Source of the DNA: Morella rubra
Taxonomy: Eukaryota > Streptophyta > Magnoliopsida > Fagales > Myricaceae
NCBI GenBank assembly: GCA_003952965.2
Contig: CM025853.1
Coordinates: forward strand, 24,028,714 to 24,092,713
Length of the DNA stretch: 64,000 bases
Direction: 5' to 3'
In this document: piece after piece, positions 23,190 to 36,200 of the stretch
Layout of the letters: each line of letters starts with the position of its first letter
Position numbering within the stretch: the first letter of the stretch is position 1
Position numbers and translations under genes: made by a program
Notes under the pieces: model-generated
Told to the model about the DNA's origin: nothing
The model's database searches: none
What the model saw: only the letters and a program-made list of their open reading frames with translations

Positions 23190-24706
23190 ATGGCCACCAG
23201 CAAAGCAACAAGAGATATGGGTCGACTTGTTGCTCTCTTCCTCCTTTCTCTTCTCGGTGATCTCTCAAGTAAGTTTCTTCAAACAAATTGATATATAGAC
23301 CATTTTAGTTTCCCTCTTCTTACAAATATCAATGTATTAATATCACTTTCTTTGTGACAGGGGCTGAAATTTCGAGCAAGATAGGCATAAACTTCGGCAT
23401 GCTCGGTAACAATTTGCCCTCTCTAAATCAATCTTTGGTGCATATCCAATCTTTGAAAGCCGGCCGCGTAAAACTCTACGATGCCAACCCCGAAGTATTG
23501 AGACTTCTATCGGGAACCAAGATCCCAGTTTCCATTATGGTCCCAAACCATGAAATATCAAACATTGCTTCCAACCAGACTGCGGCCGACGAATGGATCC
23601 GAAACAATGTCATTCCTTATTACCCCGACACCATGATCCGTTTCCTACTTGTTGGAAATGAGGTCCTCAGCTGCTATGCAGACCAAGATCGGCAAATGTG
23701 GTACGATCTTGTTCCGGCCATGCACAAAATCAAGGCGTCTCTCAAAGCCCATGACATCAGAAACATCAAAGTCAGTACCCCGTTTGCCATGGACGTAATG
23801 CGATCAACGTTCCCTCCGTCCACCGGGGTCTTCAGGCCCGATATAGTGGACACCGTGATGGTACCGCTGCTACAATTCTTACACAACACGAAATCTTTTT
23901 TCTTCATCGACGTGTACCCCTACTTCCCATGGTCGGACAATCCCGCCCTCATTAGCCTTGATTCCGCACTGCTTGAAGGAAGTGTTCCATTCATCGACCC
24001 CGTAAATGGCTTAAATTACACAAATCTTCTTGACCAAATGCTTGACTCGCTGATTTTCGCCATGACCAAGCTCGGGTTCCCAGGCATCCGGCTCGTGATA
24101 TCGGAGACGGGCTGGCCAACAGCAGGCGACATAGAACAACCCGGAGCCAACATACACAACGCGGCCACCTACAACCGGAATCTCATAAAAAGAATGACGA
24201 CAAAAGCACCCATTGGGACCCCAGCTAGGCCTGGCATCGCTATTCCCACATTCATATTTGCATTGTACAACGAGAACCAAAAGACTGGCCCGGGAACAGA
24301 GAGGAACTGGGGCTTGTTGCGACCGGACGGGACCCCGGTTTACGATGTCGACCTTACCGGGAAGCGACCTCTGTCGGAGTATCCACAGCTCCCGCGGGCG
24401 AAGAATAACGTGCCGTATAAGGGGAAGGCGTGGTGCGTGGTGGCCAGAGGGGCGAATTTGATGAAGCTAGGCTCGGCGCTGTCGTATGCATGCGGTGAAG
24501 GGAACGGGACGTGCGATGCGCTCGCCCCGGGAAGGGAGTGTTACGAACCGGTTTCGGTGATTTGGCATGCGAGTTATGCATTCAGCGCGTACTGGGAAAA
24601 GTTCCGGAGTCGTGGTGCGACTTGCTACTTCAACGGCCTCGCCAGGCAAACGACTAGGAATCCCAGTAAGCTTTCTCAACCAATTGCTTCCCTTGAAGAT
24701 GTCTAG
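23190..24706 (+). CDS. A6: Glucan endo-1,3-beta-glucosidase, A6-like (GH17 + X8)
   Basis: Secreted GH17 enzyme cutting internal beta-1,3 bonds of callose. Two exons: 23190-23268 and 23361-24706 (a 92-bp GT-AG intron, phase 1), 474 residues; Arabidopsis A6 is about 478. Exon 1 encodes the signal peptide (MGRLVALFLLSLLG core), so without it the protein would lack secretion. Catalytic residues visible: acid/base Glu127 in LLVGNEVLS and nucleophile Glu275 in VISETGWPTAGD. After the barrel comes an X8/CBM43-type domain with spaced cysteines (AWCVVARGAN ... CDALAPGRECYEPVS ... ATCYFNG). The C-terminus (KLSQPIASLEDV) is not hydrophobic, so no GPI anchor is expected, as in A6 and unlike many GH17-X8 proteins. 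A6 is expressed in tapetum around callose dissolution; expression here is inferred. Assignment to A6 rests on the overall sequence likeness and on the AAE15/16-like gene next door. Confidence 0.92.
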
Positions 24707-26699
24707 TTACAGCATATTAGTGGTATTTAAGTTTTTTCTTATGGAAATTAAAAAGAAAAATAAAAAACGAAGAAGAAGAAGAAACCAAAAAGTCCTAGTG
24801 ACCTAGGCCCAGTCCAAACCTACGCTGGAAGAAAAACGAAGTATGGACTTTTGCCTGGGACCCGTGGAGCCCAAAATCAAAAAAGGCCCGAAATCTGAAT
24901 TTCTTTCTCTGATTTTCCATTTGTTTTTCTGGACCATTAATTGGGCAGGTCGTGGATCTTGCAAGTTCCCAAGTGTGGATATTTGAAGATCTTGTCGCTC
25001 CCACGCAGACTTTGGCACTCAGGCTCGCAGAGGCGGAGGGGGGCTGCATGTTTTTTTTTTTTTTAATGGGAGCTGCATGGTTCATTGCTTCTCTCTCTCT
25101 CTCTTCTTTATACTCTGATAAGATGTTTTTAGAGGAGGTTTTAGAGTATGTGTGTTCCATTTCCTCTACATTTTTGCTTACACTAGTATTGATTTGGCTT
25201 AGTGGGTGTCCTGCTAATATTCACCTTACGCTCTAGGGTTCTTTAATTATCTTGTCACACAAATGCAAATGGGTGTTGGATTATAGCCGTCCTTTAGCAA
25301 AAAAAATAATAATAATCATGGGTGATTGGGTGTGACGAGAAATTATATAAAAAATGAAAATTACAAGAAAAATGATCATAGGAATTAGGAGAACAGAATT
25401 GTGATCAAGGTCAAGAGGATTTATGGGTGGATGGATTAACGTTGTGCGCACGCATCACTATTTTCACGTCAATAGATTTTTCTTGATTGGAAAAAAAAAA
25501 AATCATTCTTGATTCTAAGAGATATTAATATTAATCAGTTTAACGTCTTAAATTATGGGGTGTGCAAGTTAATCCAATATTGTTTTTTAAAAAATTATCC
25601 ATGTTTTTGCACATCTAATCGCCTAACATGGTACTCCAACGTCATTTTACTTAAGCTTGTCGGCGCACGCCTTGTGGGTACTGAGAATCAACGGTTATAA
25701 TTAATTGCATATCTAGTTGTCACGTCCCCCGTCAATTAAGGTGGTCCAGCATTGAATGGTCAGAATAAATGTTAGGGCAAATGTGAAGGGGTGGGTGGGT
25801 GGGTGCATGGTTAGCCCAACCACGCCGTGCACGAACGAAGGAGAAGTTGTGAGCGATCAAAACTGGCTCGTGAGGTGCAAGCTACTTTTTAGTTCTGGTC
25901 AATGTTTTGACACATCATAACGAAGGTTCGTAGAATTTCTAGGTTAATCAGAGCATGTATTTGCCAAGAAAAATAAGAATCTGGGCATTTTTTTTTTCAA
26001 ATCTCACAAATTATTTTTAAACTTAAGTATTCAATATCCTAATGATAAATATTTGAATTGAAAGCAAATAAAAAAAATAATGACACGTCACAAATTATTT
26101 CCTTTCTAATGATACCTATCATATAAAGTTATCTATTTATCATTGTGAGATATATACACTTTACACTCTTGAGTTAAGGAGATCTTGATACTTTTTACCT
26201 AAATTATTATTATTATTTATTGCCTATCATTAGCTAACTATTAATTATATTAGAAAAAAAGAGTGTTTTTGGCGCTTGAGATGACATTTATGTCTGTACA
26301 TAATTTTTTGGTGATGATATTTTTAGTGAAAGAAAATTGTCATCTCAAAGAGTAAACTCTAAGCTTCCTTCCAATTAATGGAAAATTAACGAATGTTGCA
26401 AAGACCGTGAAAATCAATAGTAACGAAAAAAAATCACATGATTTTGGACAAAAATATATTATTGGAGAAAGGATGTAAGATTGTGTTAGAGCTAAAAAAT
26501 TAACGAATGTTGCAAAGGCCGTGAGAGCTTATCTCTAAGAGGCGAAAGTGACACTTGAATTAAAAAAATAATATTAATACTTTCATATTATATATCTTGT
26601 TACAATATCCAATAATCTCGGAAAGAGCATTGGATATTTTATATGTAATTCAATATAGGAAAAATAGTATCAACATGTTCATAGACTTAAAGAGTGACA

Positions 26700-26787
26700 T
26701 GTCTATGATAATGAAAGATCATGGACCATAGATACTATTTTTTTTTTAAATGTCTATGATAATGAAAGATCATGGACCATAGATACT
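26700..26787. repeat. 51-bp tandem duplication
   Basis: TGTCTATGATAATGAAAGAT and the following bases occur at 26700-26736 and again, identically over 36 bp, at 26751-26787. The period is 51 bp and a poly-T run fills the spacer. Confidence 0.9.
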
Positions 26788-27656
26788 GTTTTATTTTTTA
26801 AGAATTTCGTTTTGAAGTTCCATCGTTAAAAAAATAGATCAGAATGTAGACATTCTCCTAATTTTCCTAATTACAATTAATAGCATCTCATCTACTTTTC
26901 ATAAAAATCATATCATCCTACATTATTGGTTGATAATTGTCATCCATACAAACTCAAAACTAAAGAAACATTATTCTTAATGACTCCTCTCTAATTCGAT
27001 ACCAAGATTGAAGGGTCAAACATAAACGCAATATTACGTTTTATAACATTTAAATATTGTACATATTAATTATCAAACAACGTAAGCCGTAAACAACCAA
27101 AATACATTAGGTAAAGTGGATTGTATGCTTCTTTTTTTTTTTTTTTTCTCTCTTTAAATTAAATTATCAAATTATCAAATTAGAGAGAATAATTTTGATC
27201 CATCACAGTGCACGGAAACAGTTTAGACAAGACAAAATGCAGGTACGATCGATTAAGTTCAACAAGGGCTTTGAGAATACATATGAGAAGGCCATATTAT
27301 AATGATTAAGGTAGGAAAAGACTTCCAGCAACATCAAACTTTTTGGAGTGCCACAAGCACTCTATAATGCATTATTGTACTATGAACAACAATTAATCAT
27401 CACAACTAGTAACCGCGATGGTTGGTGATATATCATATCTGTCCTCTTTCTCACAAACGTGGTTTTAATTTTCTAAGAATAATGTTGTTGACCTCCCACC
27501 TGCCAAGCTAGCTGTAGCCTGTGGGTAATTCGTTATTCCCACAGCCTACAGGCAACAGATCAAAACTTATAAGTCATAGTTATTATCTCGACTTGATCTG
27601 CAAATAAAAAGATTATGGAAGTCTCCATAATTAAACAATTAATTGCCAGATTCCAA

Positions 27657-27746
27657 AACCTAGTGGCTAGTAGACTCAAACTATACATCACTCGAAGAAA
27701 AAAACCTAGTGGTAGTGGACTCAAATTATACATCACCCGAAGAAAA
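27657..27746. repeat. 46-bp tandem duplication
   Basis: Units at 27657-27701 and 27703-27746, each starting AACCTAGTGG and ending CGAAGAAAA, differ by a few substitutions and a short gap. Confidence 0.85.
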
Positions 27747-30143
27747 TGGCGTTATATATAATGATGAAGTCAAATTTAACTGGCTTTCACAGAGTCCATT
27801 GGGCTAGGAACCCGAGAGAGCTAGACCTGAGGTCTAACGCTTGGGATAGATTAAAAGGTTTAAACTCTCTCTCCTTCTTCCTACAAGTAAAGAAAATAAA
27901 TTAGGATCTAGGGTCCTTCCCGTAAGGAGATTTCTCCTATGTCTTTGTTAATCATCATTTTTCTCTATTTTTTGTTTGCTGATTCGATTATGAGTGAGAA
28001 AAGGTGCGTACCTCTTCATTTTGCTCCTTTTCCCCTCTATTTCCTTGCTCCTTCCTCCCTAGACCGGAGACTTGTTGGGCCCTGACCCTTTTTACAATTC
28101 AGGCTCTATTGTCCTTAGACCTTTTCTATCCCATCCAACCTTTCACAAGAGGTCGGTGCTGTGAGACTTTGTCTCCTTTCGGCTAAATTGAGTTAACCAA
28201 TTTTTTACCATTCTCTTTCACTTTTAGAACCGTCAGTTAATGGTTGGACAAAGAGCAGTCATAATTCCTTACATAGGCTTCTTTACCCCAATAAAATATA
28301 GACTCTTTTATGGACCTCCAATCACAGAAAGACACATGCCACATTGAATGGGCTAATTTTTGCCTCACTATTTTTCAACTTCCGATTACGAGTTTTTGTG
28401 GTAAGGAAAAATTCCTCCTTTATCATATAATGTACCTTTAAATCAGATATAAACTATATTATAAGTTTGAGAGTAATACGCATGGAGTTCTTAAATTAAT
28501 ATATATATATATATCACCTTTTTTCCTTCAATTTTTTTTTTCTTTTCTTTCAAATGACAGCTAAGTCTGACTTCAAGAACAGTGTACGGGCGTGCTATAT
28601 AGTTTAGTTGATAATAATTTATAATATTTATAGAGATTCTAGGTTGTACCAGAGGAAAGTCTTGGCCACCTTAAGAATCGGAGAAAAATCGATCTAATTG
28701 GATGTAGAATTAGCCAGATGCGGAGAAAAGTCTCAGCTTATTTTGGGAGACAGGGAAATGATAAGAATAATAGATTAACTTGCGTGCTTTCGTAGCTGCC
28801 TAAGATCCCTTGTTTCGATATAGGAATTTTTTTTGAAGAATTTTTATACAATCATTTTCTTTATTGATTACAATATATTTTTTTTTTTTTTACAAATTTC
28901 GTCAATTTTTTCCTTCAATTTTGAATAATTTTTTACAAACTTTAATATTTTAAACGAATTCAACAACTTTTTTTTTATCAATCTTATAAAAATCTATATT
29001 ATATCTAACAATTTTTTTTTAATCCTGATATAAGAGAAATATTTTATCTGATTCGTCCGTAAAGTCAAAGAATCAGCAAATCTATAGAAACATCCAGTAC
29101 GGTTGCAGGATCTCACTTTTATTTGTTTGTTTCTAATGAATTAACAGGTGCTTGGGCTGCTAGGCTAGTAAGGCCACCTAGGCACCGTCATACTCGAGGT
29201 ACTTACCTGGAAATTGACAAAAAAAAATTGGAGATTTTTAAAAAAATAATAATAATTAGAAATTCAATGGGACAGATCACATCAAAATTTTAATATTGGA
29301 CTCTCTAATTACTGGTGTACCAATTTAGAGAAGTGGACGTAATTTTTAAGTCTTTTAAGATTGAGAGATAATTATAGATGATTTGATATATTGCATCTTC
29401 CGTTTTAAGTTTTTTTATTAAATTGGATGGAAGTTGAATTTATGTACATTTAAAATATATGAAAGAATATAAAAGTATATAATATCAATAGTTTATTGAA
29501 GTAATGTGTCACAGTAAATCAAATTTCTATCTGAAATTTATCATAGTGTTAAATTTAATTTATATAAATACTAAGTTAAATCTGTTCGAACTCGAGGCAT
29601 GTGAATAGATCTTGAATTTATCTCATTACTAACAAAACATGAATATCAAATCGTTTGCAATTAATTGGTGAGAAGCATATTTATTGTTAAGATTAAATAC
29701 AGTAGCGTATAATTAATATGACTTGTGTCTTTTTCTTTGTATAGTTGGAAAAGAAAACGAGGAATAATAAAGGCTAATATGGGGAAAGTAAGGACTGTGA
29801 TAAAAGATGTAATCTTGACGTTGACAAGGAAAATAAAAAGTTGAATGGGATTAGGATAGACGAGAGGCGAGAGCAATCATTCAGGGCAGGGGTTGCTGTT
29901 CCGTTGCCGAATCAACAATTTCGGAGAGGGAGGGACATCCGGATGTGATAATTTAGCTTGTCGAGACACCCCCAGCTCAGGTGTAGCGGATAGGCTCTAA
30001 CCAGAACAAGATTTTTAGCCTTCATGAATTATCTATAAACTCATTTCCCTTGTCACTTTACCCGCACTAAGAAGCAAGTCAACATCTACCATCTACGTCG
30101 CCATCTTGTCAGGTTCCCATTTCTGTACTTTGCTTTCACTCCC

Positions 30144-30225
30144 TATTTAAAGCACTACGAACTGTATCCTTCCTGACAGTCCTCGCTTATCTCGTAGCTT
30201 CCTCTCTCTCTCTCTCTCTCTCTCT
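30144..30225 (+). promoter_or_regulatory. Probable TATA box and CT-repeat leader of the AAE15/16-like gene
   Basis: TATTTAAA at 30144-30151 lies 82 bp before the ATG. A (CT)n tract at about 30201-30225 fills the end of the expected 5' leader, directly before the coding start. CT-rich leaders are common in plant genes for plastid proteins. Prediction from sequence only. Confidence 0.5.
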
Positions 30226-30232
30226 GGTGATC

Positions 30233-33200
30233 ATGACTGGAGGAGTTATGAACCCTCTTTACCCTGTTTCCTCTGCTTTCGCTTCTTCTTCTTCTTCTTC
30301 TTCTTCTGCGAACCAAATGACAACGACACCTTTAACGTCGAACCTGTTGTCCTACAAATTCACCAGGACCAAAATTATCCAGAGGAAATGTGGGAAATTG
30401 GGTGGAGGCCGAAGTCGATTTCCTCTCAACCTTCATTTCCGAATTTGTTGCCAATCCCAGGTAATTCTTGAACGTCCTTTGTTGAATCCAATGCATCATT
30501 ATTGTACCACTTTCTTTTTAAAATGGTCTTGTCTGTACGCTCGCTTTTCCTCGTTTCATAGTAGTCTATTTTCATGTTTCTTTCCCAAGGAACATACTGG
30601 TAAAAAACAATTTGTGTCCTGGGAACTGAGGATTTCAATCGGGCATGAAGTCAAAATACCTGCACCCTGATCGTTGGAAGAAAACTGCTTCTTACCTCAC
30701 AAGTCATTCAGGAATATACTTGCACCTTCATAATACCATAATATGGTCTTACTTGTAGCCATTTTACGGAAAAAATGCGTGCTAATTCTTTTGCATTGTT
30801 TTCCTTGGAAATCATCAAGGCAATACTAAATTTGATTTTCTTACGTCTTTGTGCCCGCGTGACTGCCCGGGTCCATTTGCTTGGATTATACTCGGGATAC
30901 ATGCTTCATGACTATCCTTAACTAGATCTTTGCGAGTACCATTGGCAGGCTCGACAATTCACTGAGCACATAGAGTTGGCAATGTTGTCGTGATTGTATG
31001 GTGTGAAGGAAATTACTGTTACTTCTTTTAAGCTTGAAAAATCATATAATAATTTAGCTTGGTAGATTTGTAACTTCTGGAGGAAATATGTTCATGAGGC
31101 TAACAGTAAGTTGTGTAAAAAAGCCCATGTTAAAGACAGAGGAAATGCAGATTAGAAGGTACTCTCCTTTCCTGGAAAGTTCACTAACGACCGGCAATGG
31201 TGCCTTGTCCTGTGATGAGTGGAAAGCGGTTCCCGACATCTGGAGGTCTTCAGCAGAAAAATTTGGTGATCGGGTAGCAGTGGTGGATCCACACCATTCT
31301 CCACCTTCTCAAATGACTTATAAACAGGTCAAACTTTGTTCTCCTTCTCTTTTTTCTAACTGATACATTATTTAGGTCTAATCTATTTTATGTTGCATTA
31401 GTACTTGTCCCTATTGGATATATCTTTTTGCCTCAATTTCCAAGATTTTTGATGCACATTGTTGGTTTCGTCGTTGTATGGATAACTTATAGCCTTTAGA
31501 GACTTAGATGCACTAGTTGAGCTTTTGCCCTGGGTTAATGAAGATATCACACTTGGCCAATTTTTAACTTATTGGTGCCGGACAAAGCTATATTTCTTTA
31601 TCTTTTTTATTTTCTCCATGGACAACTATAATTTTTTTTTTTTAAAGCCTCATAGTTGCGACTGATTTGGAAAAACCATGAAAGGAATTGTTTTATCTGT
31701 AGAAGGCCATAGTAAAAACTCGACATCGCTTCCAAATTTAGTTATCTGAGATATAAAAGAATGACAACCCTTGTCCGCCTTGAGTCGCATTAATTTAATT
31801 AGCTGATAGAAAGATCAATAACGTGATGGTAACAATGAACATCTACTGCTTGCAAGATTTTTTTATCTGGATTACGGGTAAAATCCGTCCATAAATGCGG
31901 AAAAGAATTTGAAGACATTTAAATGAACTCATGAAAGAAATGGAAGAGGTGTAGTAAATTTTAGCAAAACAAAATTTTTTGATGGAACTCAGAAAATGAA
32001 AACATTTGACTCTACGATAGACCTTGTGTTTTTTTAAATGCTCCAAATCCAAGCCAAAATTCATCAACTGCACTAATTTTCTGTATTTTTCTTCTTCATG
32101 TTTTCCATGTTCTCTCACTTTGAGCTTTGTACCTATTTCTATGGACATTTAAAAGAGGATAAACAGGACTCCACCAGAAAAGGAGCTATATGCTTTTAGA
32201 ATAGCATTAAACTATCTGATCAATATATATTTAAACTCTTGAAAATACTTATTGTTTCTATTTTTGATATCTACTCATGAGTTTATGGTGGCATTTTAAG
32301 ATTTCAACATTCATACATTCATTTTTTCATACTTTTATGAGTAGGCAAGTCACTGTTTTGGGTTTTTATCTTTCCTTTGAAATGTTTTTCCCTAATCAAA
32401 ATTGCAGCTGGAGGAGGAAATATTAAACTTTGCTGAAGGCCTAAGAGTTATTGGAGTAATGCCAGAGGAAAAGCTAGCACTTTTTGCTGACAACTCATGC
32501 CGGTGGCTTGTTGCAGATCAAGGTGTGCAACAATTTATCTCTTTTGGCTTCATGAACTAAATACTTTGTAGTTTTCCATTACCAAATGAGTTTTTTTTTT
32601 TTTTTTTCGTGAAATGGCTCAGTTTTTAAGAAGGAAAAAGCTATATGGCACCACTTCTGAACTGTCAGAAGTAATAGGTTGAGAGTTCTCTCTCTCTCTC
32701 TCTCTCTCTACATATATATCACGAATTTCTATGGATATCTACTTAGTACTGTTAGAATTTTGTGTATTTTTTCAAATGCAAAAGAAATTAAAATCAATTG
32801 CATACTTTCAGCAGTCATCTTATTCACTTGGAGCAGAATTTCTGTATTTTTAGACTCATTTTCATGATTCATTTAGTCTAGGTATAATGGCCACTGGAGC
32901 AATCAATGTGGTAAGGGGTTCAAGGTCATCAGCTGAAGAGCTATTGCATATATACAATCACTCGGAAAGGTTTGACAACCATTTCAGACCGTGTTCTGGT
33001 TATTTCAGTCAGTTAATAGTGTTATTCTCGAGATATAGATTGGATTGCATGTAAATCAGCATCTTCGGTTTGATTCATCTCCAAGCTATGCGTGTAAAGC
33101 TTGTTATCCGCTTCTGGTTATTAGATTTGCTATTTGCCATCATTTATATGTATATACCAACAACTTACTTTCACGTTGGACCTCTTTTTAAGACCATCGC

Positions 33201-36200
33201 AACATCATTTGAGCCAGTCCTTTCTGAAACAACACCATTAAGACCGTAGAATCACAACAACAAAACCGAAGTCAAATCCTTACACCATGGGAGAACATCA
33301 CAGAACCAGCCACCTTAAGTGCCATTGACACCAACCAACTTCTTTACATTGACATAAACCATGGAAATCATTTTACACAGCAATGAGAGTACCTCTAGAC
33401 AAGCAGCCATTCAGACACCCATGATGACAGCATCCACATCCCAGTGTCATGGAGAATGTGGCGCCACTAACACCACTGTGAAGGGACAAAATCGGCCAAT
33501 GTAGAGAACACATATGAAAAAGAAAGTTGGAGAAAGAAATTTTTTTTGAAAGAAACATGTGGCTTGAAGAAGAAAATTGCTAAATCCTAGTTGCCTGAGT
33601 GCATGATAAGAATATAGTTTGGCACTAAATAACGATAGGAGAAAAGAATGTTTCTTTCCGTTCAGAAGCATCAATAAAATTGACTCATTTCTTATGACAA
33701 TAAGATTTTTCTCTAACTATTGATATCCTCATGTATCCTTTCCTTTACATATTCCAGGCAAAAATTACAGTTTCTAGTTGTGTGCCATAACTTGTTCTTT
33801 AGAGTTTTGGTTGGTTAGGTTCTCTTTGTTCCTAATGGCTCTACTGCACATGGTTGATTATTTTTTAACTTTTTATTTCTCTAGTGTTGCACTTGCTGTG
33901 GACAGTCCTGAAATGTTCAATAAAATTGCTGAGAAATTCTGTTCGAAGGCTGCAATGAAGTTTGTTATTCTACTCTGGGGGGAGAAGTCATCCCTAGCTT
34001 GTGATGGATTAGAGCGGATGCCTGTTTTTAATTACAAGGAAATTGTAGATCTTGGACGAGAGAGTCGCAGGTCTTTGTTTGATTCTCATGATGCCAGTAA
34101 GTCAAGAAACTGCATTTAAACACAGTTGACCCATTGTTTTACTTGAGGGCACTTCTTACTGTCATTACACCAACTTTTTTGTTCCAAAGTTCATAAGAAA
34201 ACCTTCACTTCTGATATGCCTTTGCCGCATGGTTTCCCATAGCATGACCTGAGCCAGATAATCTTAGCATGCAGCCAACAAAATAGTTCACGTTTAAGTA
34301 ACTAAAGTTGCATGACTTTGTTGCCATATGTAGGGAAAAAGTTTTCCAAGAATGTAGAAGAAAAGACGATTAGGTAAGAGGAAAAAGATTTAACAAAAAA
34401 CTAGATAGAGATCACAATTAAAGAGTAGCTCTCTTAATTGACTAGGACTTTGGAATTGGTGCTTATAATATATTTTTCAGATAAATGTTTGGGTAGATTG
34501 CTAGTGCAATTAGACTTGGTTGTGCTTAGGGCTTAGAGACCTCTATTCATGTTTTGAGCGTTGTTGTGCATCCTTTTTATTTTGCTCATAAATCTTACTA
34601 TCCAAATGGAAAAAAAAAAGGAAAAAAAAAGGTTCCAAGTGAATTATGTCATGTAGGGTGGGGAGTACTGAACAAAGGCAATGGGCTAAACACTAATGCT
34701 GTTTGGTGCAGCTACAACTTATGAAAAAAGGTTTTACACCTTTCAAGTTAGAAACATAGAAATGTGTCTTTGTTATCAGATCAAAATAGGGAAACCTCAA
34801 GTTTGCCTCATCTTAATGCTAATTCTTTTTGGATTTCATTTTGTTGAGATTATGTCATGTTAGGACAAGAAGTATTTCCGTGATGTTAGCTGGGATTTTT
34901 GATCTCATGTATAGTCTTGTAGAATTTGCATTATGTGCAATGATTAAAGCTGGAATGTCTGGCCTTTGAAAGCCTAAGCAGGACTGTGGCTGCAGCTTAA
35001 AAAGTGTCCTGCGTCTCTGCAGATAAATATAAGAGTGAACAAGTGGGCCCCCCCATTCAGGGTGTCAATAATGTGTTGCTTAGATAGGAAACATGGTGAA
35101 CTTTCCATTGATACACCATGCTGGTGTTTTAAAAAATTCCTGTGCTTTCCTTTGGAACATAAGTACCAGTCTTTCAGTTTCATACAAAATTACTGTGGAT
35201 TTTGCAGCTTCTGAAATAGCTATTCTGTTTGCAGGACAGCACTTTCAATATGAAGCCATCAGCCCTGAGGACGTAGCTACCCTTGTATACACAAGTGGAA
35301 CCACGGGCAATCCGAAAGGTGTTATGCTTACGCACCAGAATCTGCTGCACCAGGTATGGGTCCCTAACTTTGGTTCCTGTTCTGGCAGTATGACTCTAAT
35401 TACTGAATTATTATTACTGGTGTTACTGATATTTTTCGTTTTTTTTCCCTTAAGCTACTGAGTTATTGATATAAATTGTAAATGTGGTGGACTTAGCTGT
35501 TTAATATCACTAAGCATGCTGTCATTGTCATCATGATCTCTTAATCTTTATTCTAATTCAAGCTGTTGTGGTGGCTATTAGGATAGCTCAAGCCTTCAAG
35601 GCCAGTTGCTTGGATCCTGATTTAGTAGATTTTTGGGTGCCCATGCAAATATGCATGAGGACTATAGGGAGGATTATGAATGAACGCTCTTGAAGGGGAC
35701 GTGAACCTCCACGCTCTTGAACTTTCTAAAACATTTGGTGGATTCATCTTTAAAGCTTCCTGGAATTTGAAAATATTGTATTAGATGCATTGGCTGTTTT
35801 GCTCAGAAGAAAAGATGCATTGCCTGTTTTCTTATTTGTGGTGGATATTGGCAAGCTATAACATTGCGATTGGTTTCTTTGCAGCTCTTTTTGTATGCAG
35901 TGTTTTAACCTTCCTCATTTTCACGTTAACCCCTGAAGGCAATATTTGATTTGGTAATTAGCTTGTTTTTGTGACCATCTCTTGTCAATTATTTTCCAGA
36001 TAAAAAGCTTTTGGGACATTTTACCTGCTGAAGTTGGCGATAGGTTCTTAAGCATGCTTCCAACTTGGCATGCTTATGAACGAGCTTGTGAGTACTTCAT
36101 CTTCACTGGTGGAGTTGAGCAAGTATACACAACTATAAGAAACTTGAAGGTATTCTTCTTCTCGGTTATTTAAGCCTTAGTACTTTTTCTGTTTTGGAAG

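Larger units (their letters stand above)
24707..30143. other. AT-rich intergenic stretch with small tandem duplications
   Basis: 5.4 kb with no recognised gene. It holds poly-A/T runs and two local tandem duplications (26700-26787 and 27657-27746). Open frames such as 24795-25160 (minus) and 29661-29876 (minus) give low-complexity or unrecognisable translations. Confidence 0.5.

Noticed and set aside
24795..25160. 121-codon minus-strand open frame downstream of the glucanase gene
   Set aside because: Low-complexity basic and Ser-rich translation with A/T homopolymers; no support as a gene.
30200..30225. (CT)n run before the AAE15/16 start as a possible regulatory repeat of special interest
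   Set aside because: CT-rich leaders are common in plants; noted with the promoter entry only.
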